NCBI RefSeq assembly: GCF_002356315.1
Contig: NZ_AP018164.1
Coordinates: 3,844,001 to 3,908,000, forward strand
DNA: 64,000 nucleotides
Reading direction: 5' to 3'
Origin: Mycobacterium shigaense
GTDB lineage: Bacteria; Actinomycetota; Actinomycetes; Mycobacteriales; Mycobacteriaceae
The notes below the pieces were generated by a model, which was not told where the DNA came from, searched no databases, and saw nothing but the letters and a program-made list of their open reading frames with translations. Positions 31,277 through 38,882 of this stretch are shown piece by piece. Position 1 is the stretch's first letter; each line of letters opens with the position of its first letter. The position numbers and the translations under genes were made by a program.

Positions 31277-31617
31277 CCACACCCGAAAACCCCGGGGCGC
31301 CAGCAGTTCCCGCTAACCAAGTCCGCACCGCGCTGCTCGGCTACCGGATCATGGCGTGGACGACGGGCCTGTGGCTGATCGCGCTGACCTACGAGATCAT
31401 CTCGCACCTCGTCTTCCAGCACGAGATCCGGTGGATCGGCGTAGTGCACGGCTGGGTGTACTTCGTCTACGTGCTGACCGCGTTCAATCTCGCGATCAAG
31501 GTCCGCTGGCCCATCGGCAAGACCATCGGAGTGCTGTTGGCCGGAACCATTCCGCTGGCGGGCATCATCGTCGAGCACTTCCAGACCAAGGACATCAAGG
31601 CACGCTTCGCGCTGTAG
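31273..31617 (+). CDS. DUF3817 family integral membrane protein
   Basis: A 114-residue protein with three hydrophobic spans (TGLWLIALTYEIISHLVF, WIGVVHGWVYFVYVLTAFNLAIKV and IGVLLAGTIPLAGIIVE), HGWVYFVY being the DUF3817 mark. It corresponds to Rv1342c in position. The function is unknown; the coupling with the LprD-like gene (4-bp overlap) suggests a two-subunit membrane unit near iron-uptake genes. Confidence 0.85.
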   Translation: MTTPENPGAPAVPANQVRTALLGYRIMAWTTGLWLIALTYEIISHLVFQHEIRWIGVVHGWVYFVYVLTAFNLAIKVRWPIGKTIGVLLAGTIPLAGIIVEHFQTKDIKARFAL

Positions 31618-31644
31618 GTAAAAGCGCTTGCGGCCCAGCGTGAT

Positions 31645-32244
31645 TCAGGCTAGGGCCCGCAGTGCCGGCAAGAGCAGGGCCAGCGCGCGACCGCGGTGCG
31701 ACGCCGCGTCCTTCTCGGCTGGGCTGAGTTGCGCCGCGGTGCGCTCGGTTCCGTCGGGAACGAAAACCGGGTCGTAGCCGAACCCGCCGTCGCCGCGTGG
31801 TGCGCGGGCGATCGCCCCCGGCCACTCCCCGCGCACGACGACCTCGCCGCCGGCCGACACCAGCGCGCAGGCCGACACGAACGCCGCGCCGCGCCGCCCG
31901 TCAGGCACGTCGCGCAGCTGCGCCAGCAGCAGCGCGGTGTTCGCGGCGTCGTCGCCGTGGTTGCCCGCCCAGCGCGCCGACAGCACGCCTGGCATGCCAT
32001 TCAACGCGGCCACCGCCAGACCGGAATCGTCGGCCACACTCGCCAGACCCGTGGCGGCGAACGCGTCGCGCGCCTTCGCCAACGCGTTCTGTTCGAACGT
32101 CGCACCGGTTTCCGGCGCCTCATCGAACGGCTCAACGTCGTTGAGCGACAACAGCGTCAGGCCGGACAGTCCGGCTCCGTCGAGCACCCGGCGCAACTCG
32201 GCCAGCTTCTTGGGATTGCGGCTGGCGACCAGGAGCTGAGTCAC
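31645..32244 (-). CDS. RdgB/HAM1 dITP/XTP pyrophosphatase
   Basis: A 199-residue enzyme that hydrolyses ITP, dITP and XTP to monophosphates, cleaning the nucleotide pool. Start GTG 32244 has a GAGGAGG site. Motifs: LLVASRNPKKLAELRRVL (substrate N-terminus), ASVADDSGLAVAALNG (catalytic Asp pair), GYDPVFVPDG and SHRGRALALL. It follows the RNase PH gene by 49 bp on the same strand, the common rph-rdgB arrangement. Confidence 0.95.
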   Translation of the reverse strand: MTQLLVASRNPKKLAELRRVLDGAGLSGLTLLSLNDVEPFDEAPETGATFEQNALAKARDAFAATGLASVADDSGLAVAALNGMPGVLSARWAGNHGDDAANTALLLAQLRDVPDGRRGAAFVSACALVSAGGEVVVRGEWPGAIARAPRGDGGFGYDPVFVPDGTERTAAQLSPAEKDAASHRGRALALLLPALRALA

Positions 32245-32293
32245 AAGCGCCGCTCCTCCTCATCGCTTGCGGTCTGCATCGTCGCCAGCGCGG

Positions 32294-33073
32294 TCAGGTT
32301 CCAAAGCCCTTCGGCGGCGGCGGCCCTTCGGGCAGCACGCCCGGGTACGGCAACGCCAATGCCTCGCGCTGCTTGGCGAACAACGTGTCGCATGCGCCGA
32401 GTGCCATGTCGAGCAGCTTGTCGAGCGTCGAGCGCGGGAACGTCGCACCCTCACCGGTCCCCTGAATCTCCACCAGCGTCCCGGTGTCGGTGGCGACGAC
32501 GTTCATGTCGACCTCGGCGCGCGAATCCTCCTCGTACGGCAGATCGACACGGACCCGGCCGTCGACCACGCCGACGCTCACCGCCGCGATGGCACACGAC
32601 AGCGGACGCGGGTCCGACAGCTTGCCCGCCGCCGACAGGTAGGTCACCGCGTCGGCCAGGGCCACGTAGGCGCCGGTGATGGCCGCCGTCCGGGTTCCGC
32701 CATCGGCCTGCAGCACATCGCAGTCGACGGCAATCGTGTTTTCCCCCAACGCCGCCAGGCTGATGCACGCGCGCAGCGACCGGCCGATGAGGCGGCTGAT
32801 CTCCTGGGTACGGCCCGACGGGCGGCCCTTCAGCGATTCCCGGTCGGAGCGAGTGTGGGTGGCAGACGGCAACATCGCGTACTCCGCGGTCAACCATCCC
32901 AGTCCCGAGCCCTTGCGCCACCGCGGCACACCGTCGGTGACGCTGGCCGTGCACAGGACCTTGGTTTGGCCGAATTCGATCAGCACCGAGCCCGCGGGGT
33001 GTTCGGTGAAACCCCGCGTGATCGTCAGCGGGCGAAGCTCGTCGTCGAGGCGACCGTCTTCTCGTTTGGACAC
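32294..33073 (-). CDS. rph: Ribonuclease PH
   Basis: A 259-residue phosphorolytic 3'-5' exoribonuclease that trims tRNA 3' ends. GTG start 33073 (VSKREDGRLDDELRPLTITRGF). Typical stretches: PAGSVLIEFGQTKVLCTASV, KGSGLGWLTAEYAMLPSATH, SRLIGRSLRACI, and LQADGGTRTAAITGAYVAL, the phosphate-binding region with its conserved Arg. Called rphA in M. tuberculosis (Rv1340). Confidence 0.96.
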   Translation of the reverse strand: MSKREDGRLDDELRPLTITRGFTEHPAGSVLIEFGQTKVLCTASVTDGVPRWRKGSGLGWLTAEYAMLPSATHTRSDRESLKGRPSGRTQEISRLIGRSLRACISLAALGENTIAVDCDVLQADGGTRTAAITGAYVALADAVTYLSAAGKLSDPRPLSCAIAAVSVGVVDGRVRVDLPYEEDSRAEVDMNVVATDTGTLVEIQGTGEGATFPRSTLDKLLDMALGACDTLFAKQREALALPYPGVLPEGPPPPKGFGT

Positions 33074-33130
33074 GACGCCAACCCTAGCCCGCAGTCCCCA
33101 ACGGGTGCCGTGCGGAGCGGGCGGGTGGGG

Positions 33131-33913
33131 TCAGACTCGCTCGGAGTGCCGGACGTCGAACGTCTCACCGCACACCACCGCGTGCACGGGTCCGTCGAAT
33201 TCGGCCTTGGCCTCGCTGATCACGTCCTCGCGCGAGGTCCACGGCGGGATGTGGGTGAGCAACAGCTCGCGGACACCGGCCGCGGCGGCGGCCCGGCCGG
33301 CGTCGGTGCCCGACAGGTGCAGGGCGGGCGGCCGGTCCGGCGCATGGGTCCAGGAGGCCTCGCACAGGAAGACGTCGGCATCGCGCGCCAACTCGACGAG
33401 CTGGTCGCAGGTCCCAGTGTCACCGCTGTAGACGAACGAGGCCCCGCTGGGATCGGTGATCCGCAGGCCGTAGGACTCCGTCGGGTGGGCGACCACGCGC
33501 GGGGTCACCGTGAGCGCGCCGATCGTCACCGGTTCGCCGTCGACCCAGTGCCGCACGTCGAAGATGTCCGAACAGTCGTCGATTTCCCCGCCGTAGGGCG
33601 ACGACGCCGCGCCCAGCCGCGACCACGTGTCACTCGGGCCGTAGAGCAACGCCTTCCCGAGCGGCTTCGTGGGATGGTAACGGCGCCACACGAACAGCCC
33701 CGGCATGTCCAGGCAGTGATCGGCATGCAGATGCGACAACAGCACATGAACCGAGCCCGGGTCGGCGTAGCGCTGCAGCGCGCCGAGCACGCCCCCGCCG
33801 AAGTCGAGGACCAGCGGCGGAGTGTCCGGGGCCCGAAGCAGATAACCGGATGCAGGCGAATCCGGACCCACCACGCTGCCCGAGCAGCCCAGGACGGTAA
33901 TTCGCACGGACAC
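33131..33913 (-). CDS. Metallo-beta-lactamase-fold cyclic nucleotide phosphodiesterase (Rv1339-like)
   Basis: A 260-residue protein of the Rv1339 family, whose M. tuberculosis member degrades cAMP. Motifs: VLLSHLHADHCLDMPG (metal site, about residue 60), VYSGDTGTCDQL (Asp ligand) and LTHIPPWTSRED (late His). The start is GTG 33913. It would counter the adenylate cyclase encoded at 51975 and so affect CRP activity, relevant to the CRP-like sites at 21926. In the conserved run with murI and rphA. Confidence 0.9.
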   Translation of the reverse strand: MSVRITVLGCSGSVVGPDSPASGYLLRAPDTPPLVLDFGGGVLGALQRYADPGSVHVLLSHLHADHCLDMPGLFVWRRYHPTKPLGKALLYGPSDTWSRLGAASSPYGGEIDDCSDIFDVRHWVDGEPVTIGALTVTPRVVAHPTESYGLRITDPSGASFVYSGDTGTCDQLVELARDADVFLCEASWTHAPDRPPALHLSGTDAGRAAAAAGVRELLLTHIPPWTSREDVISEAKAEFDGPVHAVVCGETFDVRHSERV

Positions 33914-33982
33914 TACTGTGCCATGCCCAGTCGCACCATGAGAAAAACATCGAGGTATTGATGTGATGAGAATCTCTGTGCG

Positions 33983-34798
33983 CTAGTCGATGCGGGAATG
34001 CTGCACCGGCCTGACACCGGTCACGGCCGGCCCCAAGAATCGCGCCGCCAGTGTGGTGAACGCCTCCGGATCGCCCGTGGCTTCGAAGATCCGGGTGGCC
34101 GGTGGCGCGTCATGCGGACGGAGCAGATCTCGTTCCGTGAGCACCCGAAGCACTTCCTTGGCGGTCTCTTCGGCGCTGGAAACCAGCGTCACGTTCTCGC
34201 CCATCGCCAGTTGGATCAGCCCGGACAGCAGCGGGTAGTGCGTGCAGCCCAGCACCAGCGTGTCGACCTGGGCGCGCTGCAGCGGCTCGAGGTAACCCTC
34301 GGCCAGCCCGAGGACCTGTCGCCCGCTGGTCACCCCGCGCTCGACGAAGTCGACGAAACGCGGGCAGGCCACCGCGGTGACCTCGGTGTCGCGGGCGGCG
34401 GCGAACGCGTCCTGGTAGGCGTGCGACGTGATGGTGGCCTGCGTCCCGATGACACCGATGCGGCCGTTGCGGGTGGTGGCCGCGGCGCGCCGCACCGCCG
34501 GCAGGATCACCTCGACGACCGGCACGTCGTAGCGTTCGCGGGCATCCCGCAGGCAGGCGGCCGACGCCGTGTTGCACGCGATCACCAGGACCTTGACCCC
34601 GCGACTCACCAAGTCGTCGCCGATGGCCAGCGCGTGCGCCCGGACCTCGGGGATGGTGAGCGGGCCATAAGGACCATTGGCGGTGTCGCCCACGTAGACG
34701 ATGTCCTCGTCGGGCAGCTGGTCGATGATCGCGCGGGCGACGGTCAACCCGCCGACGCCGGAGTCGAAGACCCCGACGGGCGCCAGTGGCGAGGTCAT
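33983..34798 (-). CDS. murI: Glutamate racemase
   Basis: A 271-residue enzyme that makes D-glutamate for peptidoglycan. ATG 34798 (MTSPLAPVGVFDSGVGGLTV). Two catalytic cysteines, in VLVIACNTASAACLRD (about residue 75) and LVLGCTHYPLLSG (about residue 186), with the VGDTANGPYG loop between. Its start overlaps the rhomboid gene stop by 4 bp. Confidence 0.97.
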   Translation of the reverse strand: MTSPLAPVGVFDSGVGGLTVARAIIDQLPDEDIVYVGDTANGPYGPLTIPEVRAHALAIGDDLVSRGVKVLVIACNTASAACLRDARERYDVPVVEVILPAVRRAAATTRNGRIGVIGTQATITSHAYQDAFAAARDTEVTAVACPRFVDFVERGVTSGRQVLGLAEGYLEPLQRAQVDTLVLGCTHYPLLSGLIQLAMGENVTLVSSAEETAKEVLRVLTERDLLRPHDAPPATRIFEATGDPEAFTTLAARFLGPAVTGVRPVQHSRID

Positions 34799-35472
34799 GT
34801 TTTCAGCCGTGTCACGGCAGCGCGGGCCTGTCGTTGAGCCCGCGCCCGGCGTTCGGGGGCCGACAGCAGGTACGCCGCCACGACCCCGGCGACGGCCCCG
34901 CACAGGTGGCCCTGCCACGACACGCCGCCGCACTGACCCAGCACGGGCATGGCACCCAGCAGGACGCCGCCGTAGGCGAACAACACGACCAGCCCGACGG
35001 CGATGTCTACGAATCTGCGCACGAAGATGCCGAACACCAGCAGGAAGGCCAGCCAGCCGAAGATCAGCCCCGAGGCGCCGATGTGATCGGTGGGACCGCA
35101 GCTGCTGCCGATGTCGCCGATGAACCAGGTGCCGAACCCGCCGAGAATCCACACGATCGCGGTGGCCCACACGAACCGGGACAGGCCGGCCAGCGTCATC
35201 AGGAATCCCAGGACCAGCAACGGCAGGGTGTTGGCCATCAGGTGCGCCCAGTTGGCGTGCAGCACCGGGGCGAAGATGATCCCCCACAGCCCGTCGGCCT
35301 CGAGCGGCCTGATGCCGTTGGCGTCCAGGGAGTGCCGGGTCAGCTGGTCGATCAGCTCGACGAGGTAGAGCAGCGCCACGAAGGTGAGGATCGTGGCCCC
35401 GCCCACCGCCCAGTGGGGCCGCTTTTTCGGCGGCGTGGCCATTGTCTGCTGATGTCCCGGGCTCATGCCCAT
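34795..35472 (-). CDS. Rhomboid-family intramembrane serine protease
   Basis: A 225-residue membrane protease. ATG 35472 is preferred because AGAAGGG lies 6 bp upstream. About six membrane segments; HANWAHLMANTLPLLVLGF is the rhomboid HxxxxHxxxN helix, DHIGASGLIFGWLAFLL holds the catalytic Ser (GASG) and WQGHLCGAVAGVVAAYLL the catalytic His. It cleaves membrane-anchored substrates, unknown here (Rv1337 by position). Only 71 bp separate it from the P1 peptidase gene, where M. tuberculosis has mec, cysO and cysM. Confidence 0.93.
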   Translation of the reverse strand: MGMSPGHQQTMATPPKKRPHWAVGGATILTFVALLYLVELIDQLTRHSLDANGIRPLEADGLWGIIFAPVLHANWAHLMANTLPLLVLGFLMTLAGLSRFVWATAIVWILGGFGTWFIGDIGSSCGPTDHIGASGLIFGWLAFLLVFGIFVRRFVDIAVGLVVLFAYGGVLLGAMPVLGQCGGVSWQGHLCGAVAGVVAAYLLSAPERRARAQRQARAAVTRLKT

Positions 35473-35543
35473 AACTGCCCTTCTGGAGCGCCTTGGCATC
35501 GTCCAGGGTACCGGTGCCGGGGCCGGTCACCGCCCCGCTTCGC

Positions 35544-36578
35544 TCAGGGCGCGAATGCGCCGGGCAACAGATCGCGGTAAGTCGGTATCCCGGCGACCGA
35601 CTCGGCGGCCAGCACGCCGACCAGCACCGCGCGCGCCAGGCAGTCGGCCGCGGCGGCGCCGACCTCGGTCACCAGCCGCGTCTCGGGAGACATCGCGGCC
35701 GGCGCCTCGGCCGGGGGCGGCACCTCGACGGCCCCGGTGGCCAGGGCGAACACCGTGTCGCCATCTAGCGGCGTGTGCGCCGGCCGGATGCTGCGGGCCA
35801 GACCGTCCTGCGCGGCGACCGCCATCCGCCGGCATCCCGCCGGGCTGAGCGCCGCGTCCGTCGCGACCACCGCGATCGTGGTGTTCAGCGGCTCGAGCTT
35901 GGACGGCAGCGCGGCGAGCGCCTCGATCTGCTCGGCCGGCGGCGGCCGCAGCGCGAACTCGCCGATCGCGGCCGCCATCCAGGGCAGGCCCGTGCTGCGG
36001 TCGACGACCTCACCCACGGAGTTCACCACGGCCAGCGCACCGACGGTCACGCCAGACGGCAGGGCGGTGGACGCCGTCCCGACCCCGCCCTTGAGAACGC
36101 CGGCGCGTGCCCCCACGCCGGCACCGACCGTCCCGATGGCCGTCCCCGCACCGGCGGCCGCAGACGCGGCTTCGCAAGCCAAGAAGCCGAACTCCGCGGT
36201 CGGCCGGCGGTCCCAGCCGCCGACCGGCAGATCGAAGATCACCGCGCCCGGGACGATGGGCACCACGCCGCCGTCCATCGCGACGCCGCGGCCGTGCTCC
36301 TCGAGCCAGCGCATGACACCGTCGGCGGCCGCCAGGCCGTAGGCGCTGCCGCCGGCGAGCAGCACCGCGTCCACGTACCGCATCGTGTTGGCCGGATCGA
36401 GCAGGTCGGTCTCCCGGGTGCCGGGCGCGCCGCCGCGACAGTCGACCGCGCCGACCGTCCCGGGGGGTGTCAGGACCACGGTCACCCCGCGGGCCCATCC
36501 CGCGCCCATCGACGCGTCGGGCTCCAGTCGCTGGTGGTGGCCGACACGGACACCGCCGACGTCCGTGATCGAGTCCAT
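35544..36578 (-). CDS. P1 (DmpA-like, S58) family aminopeptidase
   Basis: A 344-residue protein starting at ATG 36578 (MDSITDVGGVRVGHHQRLE). S58 peptidases self-cleave to expose a nucleophile; here the site would be in KGGVGTASTALPSGVTVGALAVVN (about residue 190). LAGGSAYGLAAADGVMRWLEE is the other conserved block. Corresponds to Rv1333. Start and preceding stop share one base (TGATG), indicating coupling to the DUF2017 gene. Confidence 0.92.
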   Translation of the reverse strand: MDSITDVGGVRVGHHQRLEPDASMGAGWARGVTVVLTPPGTVGAVDCRGGAPGTRETDLLDPANTMRYVDAVLLAGGSAYGLAAADGVMRWLEEHGRGVAMDGGVVPIVPGAVIFDLPVGGWDRRPTAEFGFLACEAASAAAGAGTAIGTVGAGVGARAGVLKGGVGTASTALPSGVTVGALAVVNSVGEVVDRSTGLPWMAAAIGEFALRPPPAEQIEALAALPSKLEPLNTTIAVVATDAALSPAGCRRMAVAAQDGLARSIRPAHTPLDGDTVFALATGAVEVPPPAEAPAAMSPETRLVTEVGAAAADCLARAVLVGVLAAESVAGIPTYRDLLPGAFAP

Positions 36579-37159
36579 CAGGCGGACTTGCCCATCAGCA
36601 CCAGGACCAGACATTCCTGCAGCACGGTGAGCCACTGATACACGTCGAAATGGGTGGCCAGCGGATGGTCCTCGGGCAACCGGTCCGGGCCGTGCGGCCC
36701 GATGTCGAGCATCACCCCGAGCGTCAGCCGGATGTCGTTGACCGACGAGATCCACGCGTTCGCGTCATCCTCGGTCAGCTCGAACCGGCCGCCATTCTCC
36801 GGGATCGTATCCAACAATCGCTGTGCCGCAACACGTTTGGCCTCGATGATCCGCGGTTCGTGCAGATTTCGCAGCGCGGCATTGAGGCTTTCGGTGCTGG
36901 CGGCCAGCGGATCGTCGTGGTCGGACTTGTAAAAGTCGGGCAGCAGCCGTCGCAGCGTCGGATCGTCCGGGGGCTGCGAGCTTCCGATCTTGATGCCGGT
37001 GATCGCCTCGAGTTCGTCTGAGGGCGACGAGGATTCGCGCTCGTCGAGCAAACCGATCAGCGCCGTGCCGAGATTCCTGAGCAGGGCGGCCTCATGCGCC
37101 GCCAGGGCGGACCGAAAACGGGGACCGTCGGCGGTCTCGACGCGCTTCCATTTGCGCAC
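36578..37159 (-). CDS. DUF2017 family protein
   Basis: A 193-residue, cytosolic, mostly helical protein from GTG 37159 (RKWKRVETADGPRFRSALAAHEAALLRNL). The family always sits beside clpS in actinobacteria and may be linked to the ClpS/ClpC adaptor role, but has no known activity. Hydrophobic C-terminus QWLTVLQECLVLVLMG. It is 24 bp downstream of clpS. Confidence 0.9.
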   Translation of the reverse strand: MRKWKRVETADGPRFRSALAAHEAALLRNLGTALIGLLDERESSSPSDELEAITGIKIGSSQPPDDPTLRRLLPDFYKSDHDDPLAASTESLNAALRNLHEPRIIEAKRVAAQRLLDTIPENGGRFELTEDDANAWISSVNDIRLTLGVMLDIGPHGPDRLPEDHPLATHFDVYQWLTVLQECLVLVLMGKSA

Positions 37160-37183
37160 AGGCAGCCCGGATGCCCTGGATTC

Positions 37184-37489
37184 TCAGCGGTCCTGCTGCA
37201 GGGTCGCCCATAACCCGGCGGCATGCAGTTTGGACACGTCGACTTCCATGGACTCTCGGCTACCCGCCGACACCACGGCCCTGCCCTCGTTGTGCACCTG
37301 CAGCATCAGCTTGGTGGCCTGCGACTCGCTGTAGCCGAACAACTTCTGGAACACATACGTCACGTACGTCATCAGATTGACCGGGTCGTCCCACACGATG
37401 GTGACCCACGGACTGGCCGTGACGTCGACCGGAGCAGCCCCGCGCTGCCCGCTGGTGTCCGGCTTGGTAGGCGCTGACGCAACAACCAT
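37184..37489 (-). CDS. clpS: ClpS, N-end-rule adaptor of Clp protease
   Basis: A 101-residue adaptor. After a disordered start, the fold begins with WVTIVWDDPVNLMTYVTYVFQKLFGYS (N-degron pocket with Asp-Asp-Pro-x-Asn), then TKLMLQVHNEGRAVV (His near the pocket). It brings proteins with bulky N-terminal residues to ClpC-ClpP. Divergent from pncB with 56 bp between. Confidence 0.95.
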   Translation of the reverse strand: MVVASAPTKPDTSGQRGAAPVDVTASPWVTIVWDDPVNLMTYVTYVFQKLFGYSESQATKLMLQVHNEGRAVVSAGSRESMEVDVSKLHAAGLWATLQQDR

Positions 37490-37545
37490 GGCCTCCAGGA
37501 TACCGAGACAACCTCGCCGCGCAGCCAGCCGTTACCGTTGGGAGG

Positions 37546-38862
37546 ATGAACGAGCCCCTCTTAGCTGGGCTGCTGACCGACAAGTACGAGTTCACCATGC
37601 TGGCAGCCGCGCTGCGGGACGGCTCCGCGGATCGCCGAACCACCTTCGAATTATTCGCCCGCCGGCTGCCCGCGGGGCGCCGCTACGGCGTGGTCGCCGG
37701 GACCGGCCGGCTACTGGAAGCGTTGCCGCAGTTCAGGTTCGACGATGAGGCGTGCCGCCTGGTGGCGCAATTCCTCGACCCTGACACGGTGCGCTACCTC
37801 CGGGATTTCCGGTTCGGCGGCGACATCGACGGATACGCCGAAGGTGAGCTGTATTTTCCCGGCTCCCCGCTGTTGACGGTGCGGGGCAGCTTCGCTGAAT
37901 GCGTGGTGCTCGAGACGCTCGCGCTGTCCATTTTCAACCACGACACCGCGATCGCTTCGGCCGCGGCGCGAATGATCAGTGCGGCGGCCGGACGTCCGCT
38001 CATCGAGATGGGTTCGCGACGCACCCACGAACGCTCAGCCGTCGCGGCGGCCCGCGCCGCCTACCTCGCCGGGTTCGCGGCGTCGTCGAACCTCGAGGCG
38101 CAGCGCCGGTACGGCATACCCACCGAAGGCACTGCCGCCCACGCCTTCACGATGCTGCACACCCGCGGCGATGCATCGCTGGAAGCCGCCGAACTGGCCG
38201 CCTTTCGGGCACAAGTCGACGCGCTGGGAGCGGGAACCACCCTGCTGGTGGACACCTACGACGTGACGACCGGGGTGGCCAACGCCGTCGCCGCCGCCGG
38301 GCCGACGCTCGGCGCGGTGCGCATCGACTCCGGCGAGCTGGGTGTGCTGGCCCGCCAGGTGCGCGAGCAACTCGACGAGCTGGGCGCCGGCACGACGAGC
38401 ATCGTGGTCTCCGGCGATCTCGACGAGTTCGCCATCGCGGCGCTGCGCGCCGAGCCGGTGGACAGTTACGGCGTCGGCACCGCGCTGGTCACCGGCTCGG
38501 GAGCGCCGACGGCGGGCATGGTCTACAAACTGGTCGACGTCGACGGTATGCCGGTGCAGAAGCGAAGCAGCCACAAGGAATCCCGGGGCGGCCACAAGGA
38601 GGCGCTGCGGCGCTGCAGGGCGACCGGCACCGTCACCGAGGAGGTCGTCTACCCGGCGGGCCGTCCGCCCGTCGCCGCCGAGGCCTGCCGGGTGCTGACC
38701 ACCCCGCTGGTCCGCGGCGGAGAGCCGGTGGCCGACACCGGCCCCGCGGCGTTGGCCGCCGCCCGGGATCGGGTGGCGTCGGGGCTGCACAGTTTGCCGT
38801 GGGAGGGCCTGAAACTGGCGCCCGGCGAACCGGCGATCCCGACGACGCATATCCCGGCCTGA
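37546..38862 (+). CDS. pncB: Nicotinate phosphoribosyltransferase
   Basis: A 438-residue enzyme of the NAD salvage pathway that joins nicotinate and PRPP. Marks: LLTDKYEFTMLAAAL (N-terminal), YFPGSPLLTVRGSFAECVVLETL, EMGSRRTHERSAVAAARAAYLAGFAASSN (substrate site), LVDTYDV, and VRIDSGELGVLARQVRE. It corresponds to PncB1 (Rv1330c). It is followed by the helicase gene after 20 bp. Confidence 0.96.
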   Translation: MNEPLLAGLLTDKYEFTMLAAALRDGSADRRTTFELFARRLPAGRRYGVVAGTGRLLEALPQFRFDDEACRLVAQFLDPDTVRYLRDFRFGGDIDGYAEGELYFPGSPLLTVRGSFAECVVLETLALSIFNHDTAIASAAARMISAAAGRPLIEMGSRRTHERSAVAAARAAYLAGFAASSNLEAQRRYGIPTEGTAAHAFTMLHTRGDASLEAAELAAFRAQVDALGAGTTLLVDTYDVTTGVANAVAAAGPTLGAVRIDSGELGVLARQVREQLDELGAGTTSIVVSGDLDEFAIAALRAEPVDSYGVGTALVTGSGAPTAGMVYKLVDVDGMPVQKRSSHKESRGGHKEALRRCRATGTVTEEVVYPAGRPPVAAEACRVLTTPLVRGGEPVADTGPAALAAARDRVASGLHSLPWEGLKLAPGEPAIPTTHIPA

Positions 38863-38882
38863 GCTGCACTACGGTCGACGAC

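Noticed and set aside
37899..38882. Open frame upstream of and continuous with the DinG gene
   Set aside because: It overlaps pncB in another frame and is Arg-rich shadow sequence; DinG begins at GTG 38883.
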